This document shows, piece by piece, positions 1 to 8,772 of a stretch of 64,000 nt of DNA. The translations under genes and the position numbers were made by a program. The notes below the pieces were generated by a model. That model was given only the letters and a program-made list of their open reading frames with translations. It did no database searches and was not told where the DNA came from. The DNA is from an uncultured Lachnospiraceae bacterium (GTDB taxonomy: Bacteria; Bacillota; Clostridia; Lachnospirales; Lachnospiraceae). How positions within the stretch are numbered: position 1 is the stretch's first letter; the number at the start of each line of letters is the position of its first letter. The stretch is taken from NCBI GenBank assembly GCA_910589075.1, contig CAJUSK010000019.1:8674-72673 (forward strand), written 5' to 3'.

Positions 1-89
1 CGGTAATGATGAATGGAAAACTGACGACAGCAATCTGACACCACACCAGAATTTTCACTCCCAAAATGGAGCAGTTCGCGCCAAACCTA

Positions 90-116
90 TGAAAAATTTG
101 TTCAGGTTGGCGATAA
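90..116 (+). promoter_or_regulatory. possible sigma-28-like promoter
   Basis: GGCGATAA at 109-116 resembles the sigma-28 (FliA/SigD) -10 element GCCGATAA. A weak TGAA lies 15 bases upstream at 90-93, in the place of the TAAA -35 element. It sits about 50 bases before the first gene. The -35 match is imperfect, so this is only a candidate. Confidence 0.25.
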
Positions 117-165
117 ACCAAGTAGAAACTGTTTCTAATTAACAGAGAAAGGAAAGGTATTTCAT

Positions 166-882
166 ATGGCAGTGGAGATTACAAGTAATTATAGTAACTA
201 TGCGGCAAACTACAGCAGCACTATGAGAAAGGCGGACAGCAATTCGGCAGAAGCGGTAAAGAAAAACACATCGGCAAATAGCAAAGACAAAGTACAGGAA
301 TATTATGAGAAATTGTGCAAAAAGTTTTCCGACATTACTTTTCATACAGGGAGTGGTCTTATGCGTGGAAACGAAAATAAAGCTGTGATCAATCTTTCCA
401 GTCAATGTTTGGAAAAAATGGCCAATGATCCGGAATTTGCAAAAAAGGTGGAATTTAATTTATCCGGTGTGGTTCAGGGACAGAAACATATGTTTGCACA
501 AGCTAAAGCGGATAATGCAGTAATACATGGCGTTACGGCTGTCATGGATGCTGATGGGAATCTTTCCGTTGCTTGCAGTAGCATGACAAGAACCAGTGGT
601 ACAAAACAAAGTTCATCTGCAATGAATACAGAAAAGAAACAAAAAGAAAGATTAGAGAAAAAGCGTGAGGAAAGAAGAACTTTAGAAGAAAAAGCGGTTA
701 AGAAGCGGGCAGAGAAAAGGGCAGAGGAAAAGAGGGTAGCCAAAAGGCGGGCAGAAAAGAAAGCAACCGCAGAAGAAAGGTTTGAAACAGGGGAATATAC
801 CGTAAATATTACAGGCCCGGGTATAAAAACTGTTTCCGGCGCAATCGCAGCTCCGGCGGCAAGTTTTGAGGCGAAAGCATAA
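166..882 (+). CDS. DUF6033-like protein with a Lys/Arg/Glu-rich C-terminal segment
   Basis: Protein of 238 residues with no signal peptide or membrane segment. Residues about 45-150 form a compact region (LCKKFSDITFHTG, then NLSSQCLEKMANDPEFAKKVE, then a DADGNLSV strand) that I associate with the DUF6033 family of clostridial proteins of unknown role; this assignment is from memory. Residues about 155-205 are an extreme alternation of Lys, Arg and Glu that should form a long charged helix. The C-terminus is a short Gly/Ala-rich tail. The start is supported by GGAAAGG a few bases upstream. The gene stands alone, followed by a hairpin. Function unknown. Confidence 0.6.
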   Translation: MAVEITSNYSNYAANYSSTMRKADSNSAEAVKKNTSANSKDKVQEYYEKLCKKFSDITFHTGSGLMRGNENKAVINLSSQCLEKMANDPEFAKKVEFNLSGVVQGQKHMFAQAKADNAVIHGVTAVMDADGNLSVACSSMTRTSGTKQSSSAMNTEKKQKERLEKKREERRTLEEKAVKKRAEKRAEEKRVAKRRAEKKATAEERFETGEYTVNITGPGIKTVSGAIAAPAASFEAKA

Positions 883-888
883 CCATGT

Positions 889-923
889 ATTTGCAGAGGT
901 ATATAAAGCGTACCTCTGCAAAT
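889..923. terminator. perfect hairpin after the DUF6033-like gene
   Basis: ATTTGCAGAGGTA (889-901) and TACCTCTGCAAAT (911-923) are perfect 13-base inverted arms around a 9-base loop, just after the stop codon. There is no T run, so it is either a weak terminator or an mRNA 3'-end stabilising stem. The rest of the gap to the sigma-factor gene (924-1210) holds only a 26-codon open frame without support and the ECF-like promoter. Confidence 0.5.
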
Positions 924-1053
924 TCCCTGAACGAATCGTGGGCAAGCAGGGAGGATGAAAATGGTAAAAACAGACTTGACAGGTATAAATGGAGTCAGCC
1001 GACCACTCAGGTTTTTCATTTCAGGCAATACATGAATTTCTTTATTTCTAAAA

Positions 1054-1080
1054 TGTAACCTTCGAATAAAATTCCCGATA
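1054..1080 (+). promoter_or_regulatory. candidate ECF-type promoter before the sigma-factor gene
   Basis: TGTAAC (1054-1059), 16 bases, then CGATA (1076-1080). This resembles the promoters read by extracytoplasmic-function sigma factors such as B. subtilis SigX (TGTAAC-N17-CGAC). Its position upstream of a sigma/anti-sigma pair fits autoregulation, which is common for this class. Inference from consensus only. Confidence 0.35.
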
Positions 1081-1210
1081 CACATGAAATCCCCAATGCA
1101 CATAAAATCATTTTTTAGAGTATTTGAAAACTTTTTTCCGGTGTCATGACAATATATACATGCAAGGGCAAATCTTTGCAAGTCGACTTGAAAGAAGAAG
1201 GATGGTTGCT

Positions 1211-1750
1211 ATGAATAATGACGAATTCGCGCGGTTTGTCCTCAAGTTTGGAAAAGATATTCTGCGGTTTTGCCGGATGACAGCCGGAGATGCGGAAAAT
1301 GGGGACGAACTGTATCAGGACACTATGCTCAAACTGCTGGAGAAAAAGAAAAAACTGGACTCTGTGCAGAATACAAAGAGTTACGCTTTATCCACTTCAA
1401 TTTATCTTTGGAAAAACAGAAAGAAAAAATATGCGAACAGGTTGAGACTGATTCCGATTGAGAGTATGGACGAGATGGCTGATGAGGGATATGAGTTTTC
1501 TGATTATGATAATGAAGCCTCTCCGGAACATATTGTACTGAAGCAAAATGAGGTAGACATGATTCAGGGATTTGTTCAAACCCTGCCGGAGAAGTACAGA
1601 ATACCCATCTATTTGTATTATTCAGCAGATATGCGGATAAATGAGATATCTAAGATTCTCGGACTGCCGGAAGGAACCGTCAAAAGCCGGATGAGGAAAG
1701 CAAAGAAACAGTTAAAGGAAAAATTGGAGGCGATAGGATATGACAGATGA
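1211..1750 (+). CDS. sigma-70 family (ECF-like) RNA polymerase sigma factor
   Basis: Protein of 179 residues. Residues about 5-80 form a region 2 core that would bind polymerase and the -10 element (DILRFCRMTAGDAENGDELYQDTML). Residues about 120-175 form region 4, a helix-turn-helix for the -35 element (LPEKYRIPIYLYY, then INEISKILGLPEGTVKSRMR). The start at 1211 follows AAGGA at a normal distance; an in-frame ATG at 1202 is possible. The longer open frame to 1124 lacks support. It overlaps the next gene by 11 bases, so the sigma factor and its likely anti-sigma factor are translationally coupled. The controlled regulon is not visible here. Confidence 0.9.
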   Translation: MNNDEFARFVLKFGKDILRFCRMTAGDAENGDELYQDTMLKLLEKKKKLDSVQNTKSYALSTSIYLWKNRKKKYANRLRLIPIESMDEMADEGYEFSDYDNEASPEHIVLKQNEVDMIQGFVQTLPEKYRIPIYLYYSADMRINEISKILGLPEGTVKSRMRKAKKQLKEKLEAIGYDR

Positions 1751-2921
1751 AAAATTGGATCAAATCTTAAAGCAAGCCCTTGCTCCTGAAATAAGTGAAA
1801 GTGAAATCCGGATACATAGAAGGAGGAAGGATAAAATGAAGAAATTTGGCAAAACAGGAAAATGCGCGGCTGCTGTGGTGGCTGCTGCGGTGATTGGAAT
1901 TGGTGGACTGGGATATTTTGATCCGGTGCTTGCAGCAAAGATTCCGTTGATTGGAAAGATTTTTGAGAAGGTTGAGGAGGATGCCACCTATTCCGGAGAC
2001 TATACGGATAAGAAAACTGTCCTGACAAATGAGGATTCCGAGGGGAATTTGGATACATCGGACTATACTGTATCTGATCAAGGAATCACACTGACTGCAT
2101 CAGAAGTTTATTGTGATGGATATTCCGTATTTCTTACAGTAAATATTGAATCAGAAGATGCAGATTTTACGCATATTCCGGAACATTATACAGGCATGAA
2201 TGTTGCAGATAACCAGACAGCCGCGGGATTTTATATAAACGGAACATGGAGTGTGGATGGAAGTTCACCCGAACGGATCGAGAATACATTTGATGGAGAG
2301 GTAATCGACAGCCATACATTTGCAGGCATGTTGAAGATAGATCTTGCGGAGAAACATACAGGCAGCGGTGAACTGAACTTAAATGTAAATGGTCTTGGTT
2401 ATGATGATGACAGGATGCTTGACGGCGAGGAAATATCGGCATCTCACTGGACGGATGGCAGCTGGAATATCATTATTCCGTTTGAAGTAAACGAAACAGA
2501 TGTAAAAATAATTGAAGTAGGTGAGAAAAAGGGAAGTATGACACTGGAAGATGTAGTGGTATCCCCGTATCAGGTAGTTGTCCATGTGACAACACCAGGA
2601 GAGCAGAGAGAACTGACAGACGACAGGAGGGAAAAACTGCTTTCAAAAGATCCCGATATGACGGATGCGGAGATGCTTGAACTTCTTGGCTGGTCTTATG
2701 AACCCTGCTCTACAATTTGCTTTAATCAGGATGGGGAAATGCTTTACCCAAATATGGAAATGCCAGGCAGAGCTGTATTTGCTGTTCAGGGGAAAGAGAT
2801 AAAAACATTGTATGTCTACATTTTTAACAATCCTGATGACTGGACGCAGATGGAACAGGAAGGAATAAACAGCAGTGTTGCAGACAGAGCTGTCATTTCA
2901 AAGGAAATTCATGTAGAGTAA
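1740..2921 (+). CDS. DUF4179 domain membrane protein, likely anti-sigma factor
   Basis: Protein of 393 residues. Residues 1-35 form a short, charged cytoplasmic segment (MTDEKLDQILKQALAPEISE). One hydrophobic segment follows at about 39-60, rich in Ala, Val and Gly. The remaining 330 residues would be outside the membrane and begin with the DUF4179 region. Such proteins are typically encoded directly after an ECF-like sigma factor and hold it at the membrane. That role is inferred from the 11-base overlap with the sigma gene and the topology. The signal sensed by the external domain cannot be read from sequence. Confidence 0.8.
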   Translation: MTDEKLDQILKQALAPEISESEIRIHRRRKDKMKKFGKTGKCAAAVVAAAVIGIGGLGYFDPVLAAKIPLIGKIFEKVEEDATYSGDYTDKKTVLTNEDSEGNLDTSDYTVSDQGITLTASEVYCDGYSVFLTVNIESEDADFTHIPEHYTGMNVADNQTAAGFYINGTWSVDGSSPERIENTFDGEVIDSHTFAGMLKIDLAEKHTGSGELNLNVNGLGYDDDRMLDGEEISASHWTDGSWNIIIPFEVNETDVKIIEVGEKKGSMTLEDVVVSPYQVVVHVTTPGEQRELTDDRREKLLSKDPDMTDAEMLELLGWSYEPCSTICFNQDGEMLYPNMEMPGRAVFAVQGKEIKTLYVYIFNNPDDWTQMEQEGINSSVADRAVISKEIHVE

Positions 2922-2979
2922 GTGGGCAGATTGTTTAAAAAAATATATATGATACTTAAATGGATTCAGTATTAAGAAG

Positions 2980-3016
2980 GGAAAGCGTTCGTTGGAAAAA
3001 ACAATGAACGCTTTCC
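2980..3016. repeat. long imperfect hairpin downstream of the anti-sigma gene
   Basis: GGAAAGCGTTCGTTG (2980-2994) pairs with CAATGAACGCTTTCC (3002-3016) with one G-U pair and a 7-base A-rich loop. No T run follows, so it may stabilise or process the mRNA end rather than terminate it. It lies immediately before a copy of the dispersed palindrome family. Confidence 0.6.
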
Positions 3017-3026
3017 AAATGTTCAT

Positions 3027-3063
3027 ACCAATAGAAAGTTTGGAAAGTGTGCTTTCTATTGGT
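3027..3063. repeat. dispersed CAATAGA palindrome, copy 1 (variant)
   Basis: ACCAATAGAAAG (3027-3038) and CTTTCTATTGGT (3052-3063) are perfect inverted arms of 12 bases. Outer CAATAGA/TCTATTG arms and a GTG-containing centre match the family seen at 34.4, 46.5, 49.6 and 52.3 kb. It lies in the gap before the beta-galactosidase gene. Confidence 0.7.
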
Positions 3064-3088
3064 ATTTTCTATATGTTACAGAAATGTT

Positions 3089-3118
3089 TTGCAGAAGGGC
3101 TTGCGGATGCGTTAAAAT
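3089..3118 (+). promoter_or_regulatory. candidate sigma-A promoter for the beta-galactosidase gene
   Basis: TTGCAG (3089-3094), 17 bases, then TTAAAA(T) from 3112. It lies 30 bases before the start codon. A ribosome site, AAAGAGG, precedes the ATG at 3146. Confidence 0.4.
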
Positions 3119-3145
3119 AGTAAAAAATGTAAAAAGAGGTAAGAG

Positions 3146-6100
3146 ATGAAATTTTCATATGAAAAAGTAAAAGACCCAACATTTTTCAGAGAAGGCCGTC
3201 TGCCTTCTCATGCGGATTTTATCGCCTATGAAAGTCTGCAGGATTTGCGGGAGGATAACCGTACATGGTACATGTCGCTGAATGGCACATGGAAGATACA
3301 ATATGCGGAAAATCTGTCTGAAATTCCAAAAGGGTATGAAACCACGGAGACGGATTGCAGCACATGGGCGGATATTTGTGTGCCAGGGCATATTCAGTTA
3401 CAGGGATATGACAGGCCTCAGTATGTAAATATTCAGTATCCATGGGATGGACGGGAAGAAATCACACCAGGCGAAATCCCGGAGCGATTCAATCCCACTG
3501 CCTGTTATGTGAACTATTTTGAAGTGCCGGCAGCGATGAAAGGCGGTCCTGTGCTGATTTCTTTTCAGGGTGTGGAGAGTGGTATGATTCTGTATCTGAA
3601 CGGGCAGTATGTGGGGTACAGCGAAGACTCGTTTACGCCGTCGGAGTTTGATTTGACACCATATGTCCGGGAAGGTATCAATAAACTGGCAGTTACGGTT
3701 ATCAAATGGACATCGGGAAGCTGGTGTGAGGACCAGGATTTCTTCCGGTTTTCCGGTATTTACAGGGATGTGTTTCTGTATACCAGACCGGGATATTATG
3801 TGGAGGACTTTACGGTCAGGACAGAACTGACAAAAACGTATGATAAAGCGAATGTTATGGTTTCTGTCAGGGGGAGATTTGATACAGTCTATGCGGAGCT
3901 TTTACAGGACGGACAGACGATTGCCCAGGGGGAGTGTCCGGCTGGGGCGGACGGCCAGGGATGGCTGTCTCTGGAAGTGGAACACCCCCGGCTCTGGAGT
4001 GCGGAAGAGCCATATCTGTATGAGCTGTTGTTGCATGTACAGGACAGACAGGGAAAGGTGTGGGAAGTGATTCCACAGGCGGTGGGTATCCGTTCAGTGG
4101 AAATCTGCGACAGTCTGATTCTCTTAAATGGCAGGCGGATAGAGCTGAAGGGGGTCAACCGGCATGATTTTTCCAGCCGTCATGGCAGGGCGGTTGCAAA
4201 GGAAGAAACCCTTCTGGATGTGGTGACAATGAAGCAGAACAATATAAATGCCATTCGAACGTGTCATTATCCCAATGACACACCGCTGTATCATCTGTGT
4301 GACACATATGGTCTGTATGTGATGGCAGAAAACAATATGGAGACACACGGGACCTGGGTGCCTGTGGACGGCGGACAGGCAGATTTGAGTTCCGCCCTGC
4401 CCGGTGACCGTATGGAATGGCTGCCCATGATGCTGGACCGGGTGCATTCCTGTTATGAGCGGGATAAAAACCATCCTTCCATTCTGATCTGGTCCTGTGG
4501 CAATGAGTCCTGCGGCGGGCGGGTGATCTATGAGATGTCCAGGGAATTCAGACGCCTGGACCCGACCAGGCCCGTACATTATGAAGGGATCTTCCAGGAT
4601 CGGCGGTATCCTGATACCAGTGATATGGAATCCCAGATGTATCCGTCTGTGGCGGACATAGAAACATTTTTGAAGGTACACAGAGACAAACCCTTTATCT
4701 GCTGCGAATATACCCATGCCATGGGAAATTCCTGCGGCGGTATGTTTCTGTATACAGATCTGATGGAACGGGAACCGCTGTATCAGGGCGGTTTTTTATG
4801 GGATTATATTGATCAGTGTCTTGAGACACAGAACCGGTATGGGGAGCATTTCCTGGGATATGGAGGCGATTTTGACGACAGGCCTGCGGATTATGAGTTT
4901 AGTGGGAATGGGATTGTCTATGGAGATGACAGGAGTCCCACACCCAAAATGCCTGCGGTAAAGTATAATTACCAAAATATAAAAATTACAATGGAGCCGG
5001 GGAAAAAACCGGAATCCATGCGGATACAGAACCGAAATCTGTTTCTGTCCACGGGCAGTTTTTCCTGCTGGCTGGAAATCAAAAAAGACGGCAGGTTTTT
5101 CCTGAAGAAAGAATTGTCGGTAGATATTCTGCCTATGAGAGAGGCAGAAGTGCCGTTGTCGCTGCCCCAGCTGCCGGAAGGGGCGGAATATACAGTGACG
5201 GTTTCTTTCCGTCTGAAAAAAGATATGCCCTGGGCGAAGAGGGGCCATGAAGTGGCATTTGGAGAATGTATTTTCACACAGAGGGAAAATACGATTCCAC
5301 GGCTTTTTTGGTATCAGGAATTGGCCGGATGTGACACTGACAGGGGTGGAAAGCCGGAAATAGTCCATGGCAGGATGAATCTGGGTGTCCGGGGCAGACA
5401 TTTTATGGCATTGTTCTCTGTTTTACAGGGAGGTTTGGTATCTTATGTTTATGACGGACGGGAAATGATAGCCACTGTACCACGCCCCAACTTTTTCCGT
5501 GCACCCACCAGCAATGATGTAGGAAATCTGATGCCTCAGCGGTATGCACAGTGGAAAATGGCCAGTGAATATAATACATTCCACAGGCTGGAAGAAGAGG
5601 TATCAGGAGAATGGACCGAACAAACCGGTTTACAGGTGGAAGAGACAGCGCATTCAGTGAAAATACGATATATATATTACATGCCCACCGTGCCTGCAAG
5701 CCATTGCCATCTGTGTTATGAAGTGTTTGCAGACGGGACCATTCTGGTAACTTTGACATATGACCCGGTCAGGGAACTGGGCGACATGCCGGAGTTTGGT
5801 GTGCTGCTGCGGATGAAGGCTGATTTTGACCGGATGCAGTGGTACGGCATGGGACCGGGTGAAACTTATACCGACCGGATGCAGGGTGCGAAACTGGGTA
5901 TCTATGAATGCCTGGTCAGGGAGAATATGGCTCGTTATCTGGTGCCCCAGGAATGCGGCAACAAAACCCTGGTGCGGTATGCAAAAGTAGTGGATAAAGA
6001 CGGTCATGGCCTGTTGTTTACCGGGGAGGGGATGCATTTTTCCGCTCTGCCCTATATGCCGCAGGAGCTGGAGGCGGCAAGACATGCCTATGAGCTGCCG

Positions 6101-6247
6101 CCGGTGCATTATACGACAGTCCGGGCGTCCCTAGCACAGATGGGTGTGGCGGGAGATGACTCCTGGGGCGCAAAGACATTGGAGCAGTTTTTGCTGGACA
6201 TATCCTCCGGGCCAATGACGTTTTCCTTTACAATGCGGGGCGTGTAG
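3146..6247 (+). CDS. lacZ: beta-galactosidase, glycoside hydrolase family 2 (large LacZ/EbgA type)
   Basis: Cytoplasmic enzyme of 1033 residues, the full length of LacZ, with no signal peptide. It should hydrolyse terminal beta-galactosides such as lactose. The order is a sugar-binding jelly-roll (about 40-220, with DRPQYVNIQYPW), immunoglobulin-like domain, TIM barrel (about 330-620), second Ig-like domain and the C-terminal beta-sandwich (about 740-1030). The acid/base Glu454 lies in GNESCGG and the nucleophile Glu521 in CCEYTHAMGNS. RHDFSSRHGRAV and AIRTCHYPND are also typical of the family. No transporter or sugar regulator gene is adjacent, so the natural substrate is uncertain. Confidence 0.93.
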   Translation: MKFSYEKVKDPTFFREGRLPSHADFIAYESLQDLREDNRTWYMSLNGTWKIQYAENLSEIPKGYETTETDCSTWADICVPGHIQLQGYDRPQYVNIQYPWDGREEITPGEIPERFNPTACYVNYFEVPAAMKGGPVLISFQGVESGMILYLNGQYVGYSEDSFTPSEFDLTPYVREGINKLAVTVIKWTSGSWCEDQDFFRFSGIYRDVFLYTRPGYYVEDFTVRTELTKTYDKANVMVSVRGRFDTVYAELLQDGQTIAQGECPAGADGQGWLSLEVEHPRLWSAEEPYLYELLLHVQDRQGKVWEVIPQAVGIRSVEICDSLILLNGRRIELKGVNRHDFSSRHGRAVAKEETLLDVVTMKQNNINAIRTCHYPNDTPLYHLCDTYGLYVMAENNMETHGTWVPVDGGQADLSSALPGDRMEWLPMMLDRVHSCYERDKNHPSILIWSCGNESCGGRVIYEMSREFRRLDPTRPVHYEGIFQDRRYPDTSDMESQMYPSVADIETFLKVHRDKPFICCEYTHAMGNSCGGMFLYTDLMEREPLYQGGFLWDYIDQCLETQNRYGEHFLGYGGDFDDRPADYEFSGNGIVYGDDRSPTPKMPAVKYNYQNIKITMEPGKKPESMRIQNRNLFLSTGSFSCWLEIKKDGRFFLKKELSVDILPMREAEVPLSLPQLPEGAEYTVTVSFRLKKDMPWAKRGHEVAFGECIFTQRENTIPRLFWYQELAGCDTDRGGKPEIVHGRMNLGVRGRHFMALFSVLQGGLVSYVYDGREMIATVPRPNFFRAPTSNDVGNLMPQRYAQWKMASEYNTFHRLEEEVSGEWTEQTGLQVEETAHSVKIRYIYYMPTVPASHCHLCYEVFADGTILVTLTYDPVRELGDMPEFGVLLRMKADFDRMQWYGMGPGETYTDRMQGAKLGIYECLVRENMARYLVPQECGNKTLVRYAKVVDKDGHGLLFTGEGMHFSALPYMPQELEAARHAYELPPVHYTTVRASLAQMGVAGDDSWGAKTLEQFLLDISSGPMTFSFTMRGV

Positions 6248-6368
6248 CCAGCCCCCGCCGTTCCCTGTTTCCAACGGATGATAATATGATAAGACATGCG
6301 GGTAAGAAAAAGCCGATAAAACATAAAAAATTTGAAACGTATTTGGAGAAGAACATTGAGATATAAAG

Positions 6369-6397
6369 TTGAAATGAAAGATTGGTTGTGGTAATAT
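6369..6397 (+). promoter_or_regulatory. candidate sigma-A promoter upstream of the integrase remnant and ychF
   Basis: TTGAAA (6369-6374), 17 bases, then TAATAT (6392-6397); a TATACT follows at 6400. It may now drive ychF across the remnant. No other ychF promoter is obvious. Confidence 0.4.
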
Positions 6398-6438
6398 GAT
6401 ATACTGTGTCAGATTCTTTTATGTTATGAAAGAGTTGA

Positions 6439-6588
6439 CAGATATGGGTAAAGACCTTGAAGGAAATACCCGGTCATGCCAATGTAGGCATTCCAATGCA
6501 TTTGTATGTTGATGTGACAGAGGAAAAGAAGTTCAAAGAGGTAGAGAAAATAGAAAGTGCCTTGAAAAGTGTGTGGCAGATTGTGTAG
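6439..6588 (+). pseudogene. 3' remnant of a tyrosine recombinase (integrase)
   Basis: Reading the frame that ends at the TAG at 6586-6588 gives about 50 residues, including VKTLKEIPGHANVGIPMHLY followed by VDVTEEKKFKEVEKIESALK. This matches the C-terminal end of phage or Tn916-type integrases, where the usual text is close to KTLQEILGHANIGITMDLY-AHVTEE. It contains the catalytic His of the GHA motif and the nucleophilic Tyr. A stop lies just upstream (TGA at 6436-6438) and the remaining catalytic domain is missing, so this is a dead fragment. It is the only sequence of note in the 405-base gap between the beta-galactosidase gene and ychF. It implies that an integrative element once ended here. 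Confidence 0.75.
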
Positions 6589-6652
6589 TGAAAATATGGA
6601 GAAAGGCAGAAATCCTTGAAAATAAAGGTTTTCTGAACAGGTATGATAAGTT

Positions 6653-7753
6653 ATGAAATTGGGAATCGTAGGCCTCCCGAACGTAGGCAAAAGTACATTA
6701 TTCAATTCATTAACAAAGGCAGGCGCAGAATCGGCCAATTACCCGTTTTGTACCATAGACCCCAATGTGGGCATTGTGGCTGTGCCGGATGAGCGGCTTA
6801 GGCTGTTGGGGGATATGTATCATTCCAAAAAGGTGACACCGGCAGTCATTGAATTTGTGGATATAGCCGGGCTGGTGAAGGGTGCTTCCAAAGGGGAAGG
6901 GCTGGGCAACCAGTTTCTCAGCAATATCCGTGAAGTGGATGCAGTGGTGCATGTAGTCAGGTGTTTTGCGGATGATAATGTGGTGCATGTGGACGGAAGT
7001 GTTGATCCGCTGCGGGATATTGAGACAATTAACCTGGAATTGATTTTTTCTGATCTGGAAATACTGGAAAGAAGAATTGCCAAAGTGTCAAAAGGTGCCA
7101 GAATGGATAAGGCTCTGGCAAAGGAACTGGAACTTCTGAAACGGTTACAGGCTCATCTGGAAGAGGGGCGCCTGGCTTTGGGATTTGATGCGGGAGACGA
7201 GGAAGAGGAGCAGGCGCTGTTTAAAAGCTACAATCTGCTGACAGCGAAACCGGTTATTTTTGCTGCCAATGTGGGGGAAGAAGATCTGGCCGACGACGGC
7301 GCTTCCAACGCAGGTGTGCAGGCAGTGGGGGCGTTTGCGAAGGAGAGCGGCAGTGAGGTGTTTGTGATCTGTGCTCAGATTGAACAGGAAATTGCGGAGC
7401 TGGACGAAGAAGAAAAGGCTATGTTTTTGGAAGATATGGGTCTGGAGGAATCCGGCCTGGAAAAACTCATCCGGGCCAGCTACCATCTGCTTGGGCTGCA
7501 GAGTTTTCTGACGGCAGGAGAGGATGAGACAAGGGCGTGGACCATTCAGATTGGCACGAAAGCGCCCCAGGCTGCAGGTAAGATCCATACTGATTTTGAA
7601 CGTGGATTTATCAAGGCAGAGGTGGTCAATTATAAAGACCTGCTGGAACACGGTTCTCTTGCGGCAGCACGGGAGAAAGGGCTTGTGGGTATGGAAGGCA
7701 AGGAATATGTGGTCAGGGATGGGGATGTGATTCTCTTCCGGTTCAATGTATAA
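6653..7753 (+). CDS. ychF: YchF/OLA1 family P-loop ATPase
   Basis: Protein of 366 residues, the normal YchF length. The G1 loop is GLPNVGKST (residues 7-15), followed by a switch region with DIAGLVKGASKGEGLGNQFL and a TGS domain at the C-terminus (about 280-366). The guanine-specificity motif NKxD is replaced by AANVGEEDL, as expected for this ATP-preferring branch of the Obg family. It is a ribosome-associated protein linked to stress and translation control. It is followed after 30 bases by lgt, so the two may be co-transcribed. Confidence 0.95.
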   Translation: MKLGIVGLPNVGKSTLFNSLTKAGAESANYPFCTIDPNVGIVAVPDERLRLLGDMYHSKKVTPAVIEFVDIAGLVKGASKGEGLGNQFLSNIREVDAVVHVVRCFADDNVVHVDGSVDPLRDIETINLELIFSDLEILERRIAKVSKGARMDKALAKELELLKRLQAHLEEGRLALGFDAGDEEEEQALFKSYNLLTAKPVIFAANVGEEDLADDGASNAGVQAVGAFAKESGSEVFVICAQIEQEIAELDEEEKAMFLEDMGLEESGLEKLIRASYHLLGLQSFLTAGEDETRAWTIQIGTKAPQAAGKIHTDFERGFIKAEVVNYKDLLEHGSLAAAREKGLVGMEGKEYVVRDGDVILFRFNV

Positions 7754-7783
7754 CTTGTACCATAAGCGGAAAGGAATGACATC

Positions 7784-8662
7784 ATGAAGGAAATTATGGA
7801 TGTGACAGATATTGCATTTCCCCATTTGAATCTGTATCTGGAACATGTTCCTAAGAGCATTACGATTTTTGGATTTCCGATTGCTTTTTATGGAATGATC
7901 ATCGGACTGGGTGTGATAGCCGGTGTATTTATGGCAGTGCGGGAAGCGAAGGTGACAGGGCAGGATCCGGAGGTATACTGGGATTTTGCCATATACGCCG
8001 TATTCTTCTGTATCCTGGGATCCCGGATTTATTATGTTGTTTTTTCCTGGGATATGTATAAGGACAACCTGCTGGAAATTTTTAATTTAAGACATGGCGG
8101 CCTGGCAATTTATGGCACGGTGATTGCAGCCTTTCTGACAGCGGGCGTTTACTGTTATCGTAAGAAGCTGTCTTTTCTGCAGCTTTGCGATACCGGTATT
8201 ATGGGACTGATACTGGGGCAGATTATCGGCAGATGGGGGAACTTCATGAACCGTGAAGCCTTCGGGCAATATACGGACGGATTGTTTGCCATGCGCCTGC
8301 CCATTGATGCGGTGCATCCCTGGTATATTTCCGAGGATCTTTCCAGGCATATTGTGGAGGGAACCAACTATATCCAGGTACATCCCACTTTTTTATATGA
8401 AAGTATGTGGAATCTGCTGGTTCTAGGCCTGTTGCTCCTGTACCGGAAGCGTAAAAAGTTCCAGGGCGAAGTTGCGCTCCTGTATCTGGGCGGATATGGC
8501 CTGGGACGGTGTGTCATAGAAGGTCTGCGGACGGATCAGCTTCTTATCGGCCATACCGATATTGCGGTATCCCAGGTACTGGCCGGCCTGCTGGTGGTAT
8601 TTACGCTGGTAGTGGAGTGTATTGTGAGATATAAGATATCCCATAAAGAGAAAACACAATAG
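7784..8662 (+). CDS. lgt: prolipoprotein diacylglyceryl transferase
   Basis: Membrane enzyme of 292 residues that moves diacylglycerol from phosphatidylglycerol to the lipobox cysteine of prolipoproteins. At least six hydrophobic segments are visible. The family signatures are HGGLAIYGTVIAA (about 102-114) and the GRWGNFMNREAFG loop (about 148-160), with a later GRCVIEGLRTDQL near the end. The start is preceded by AAAGGAA. Lipoprotein substrates in this window include the products at 15963 and 62899. A bidirectional terminator follows. Confidence 0.96.
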   Translation: MKEIMDVTDIAFPHLNLYLEHVPKSITIFGFPIAFYGMIIGLGVIAGVFMAVREAKVTGQDPEVYWDFAIYAVFFCILGSRIYYVVFSWDMYKDNLLEIFNLRHGGLAIYGTVIAAFLTAGVYCYRKKLSFLQLCDTGIMGLILGQIIGRWGNFMNREAFGQYTDGLFAMRLPIDAVHPWYISEDLSRHIVEGTNYIQVHPTFLYESMWNLLVLGLLLLYRKRKKFQGEVALLYLGGYGLGRCVIEGLRTDQLLIGHTDIAVSQVLAGLLVVFTLVVECIVRYKISHKEKTQ

Positions 8663-8702
8663 AAAAATATGCTTTGTGTGCATTTCTGTTGTCATACATT
8701 AT

Positions 8703-8740
8703 AAAAATCCCGTACCGGCAGTCAGCGGTACGGGATTTTT
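8703..8740. terminator. bidirectional rho-independent terminator
   Basis: AAAAATCCCGTACC (8703-8716) and GGTACGGGATTTTT (8727-8740) form a 14-bp stem with A and T runs on opposite sides. It can serve both lgt (plus) and the convergent glycyl-radical gene (minus). Confidence 0.9.
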
Positions 8741-8772
8741 CTGTCCATGGAATGATACAGAGATGATTGTAT

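Noticed and set aside
474..1181. 235-residue minus-strand open frame
   Set aside because: Antisense to the Lys-rich gene, which creates long Phe/Leu/Ser-rich frames by composition.
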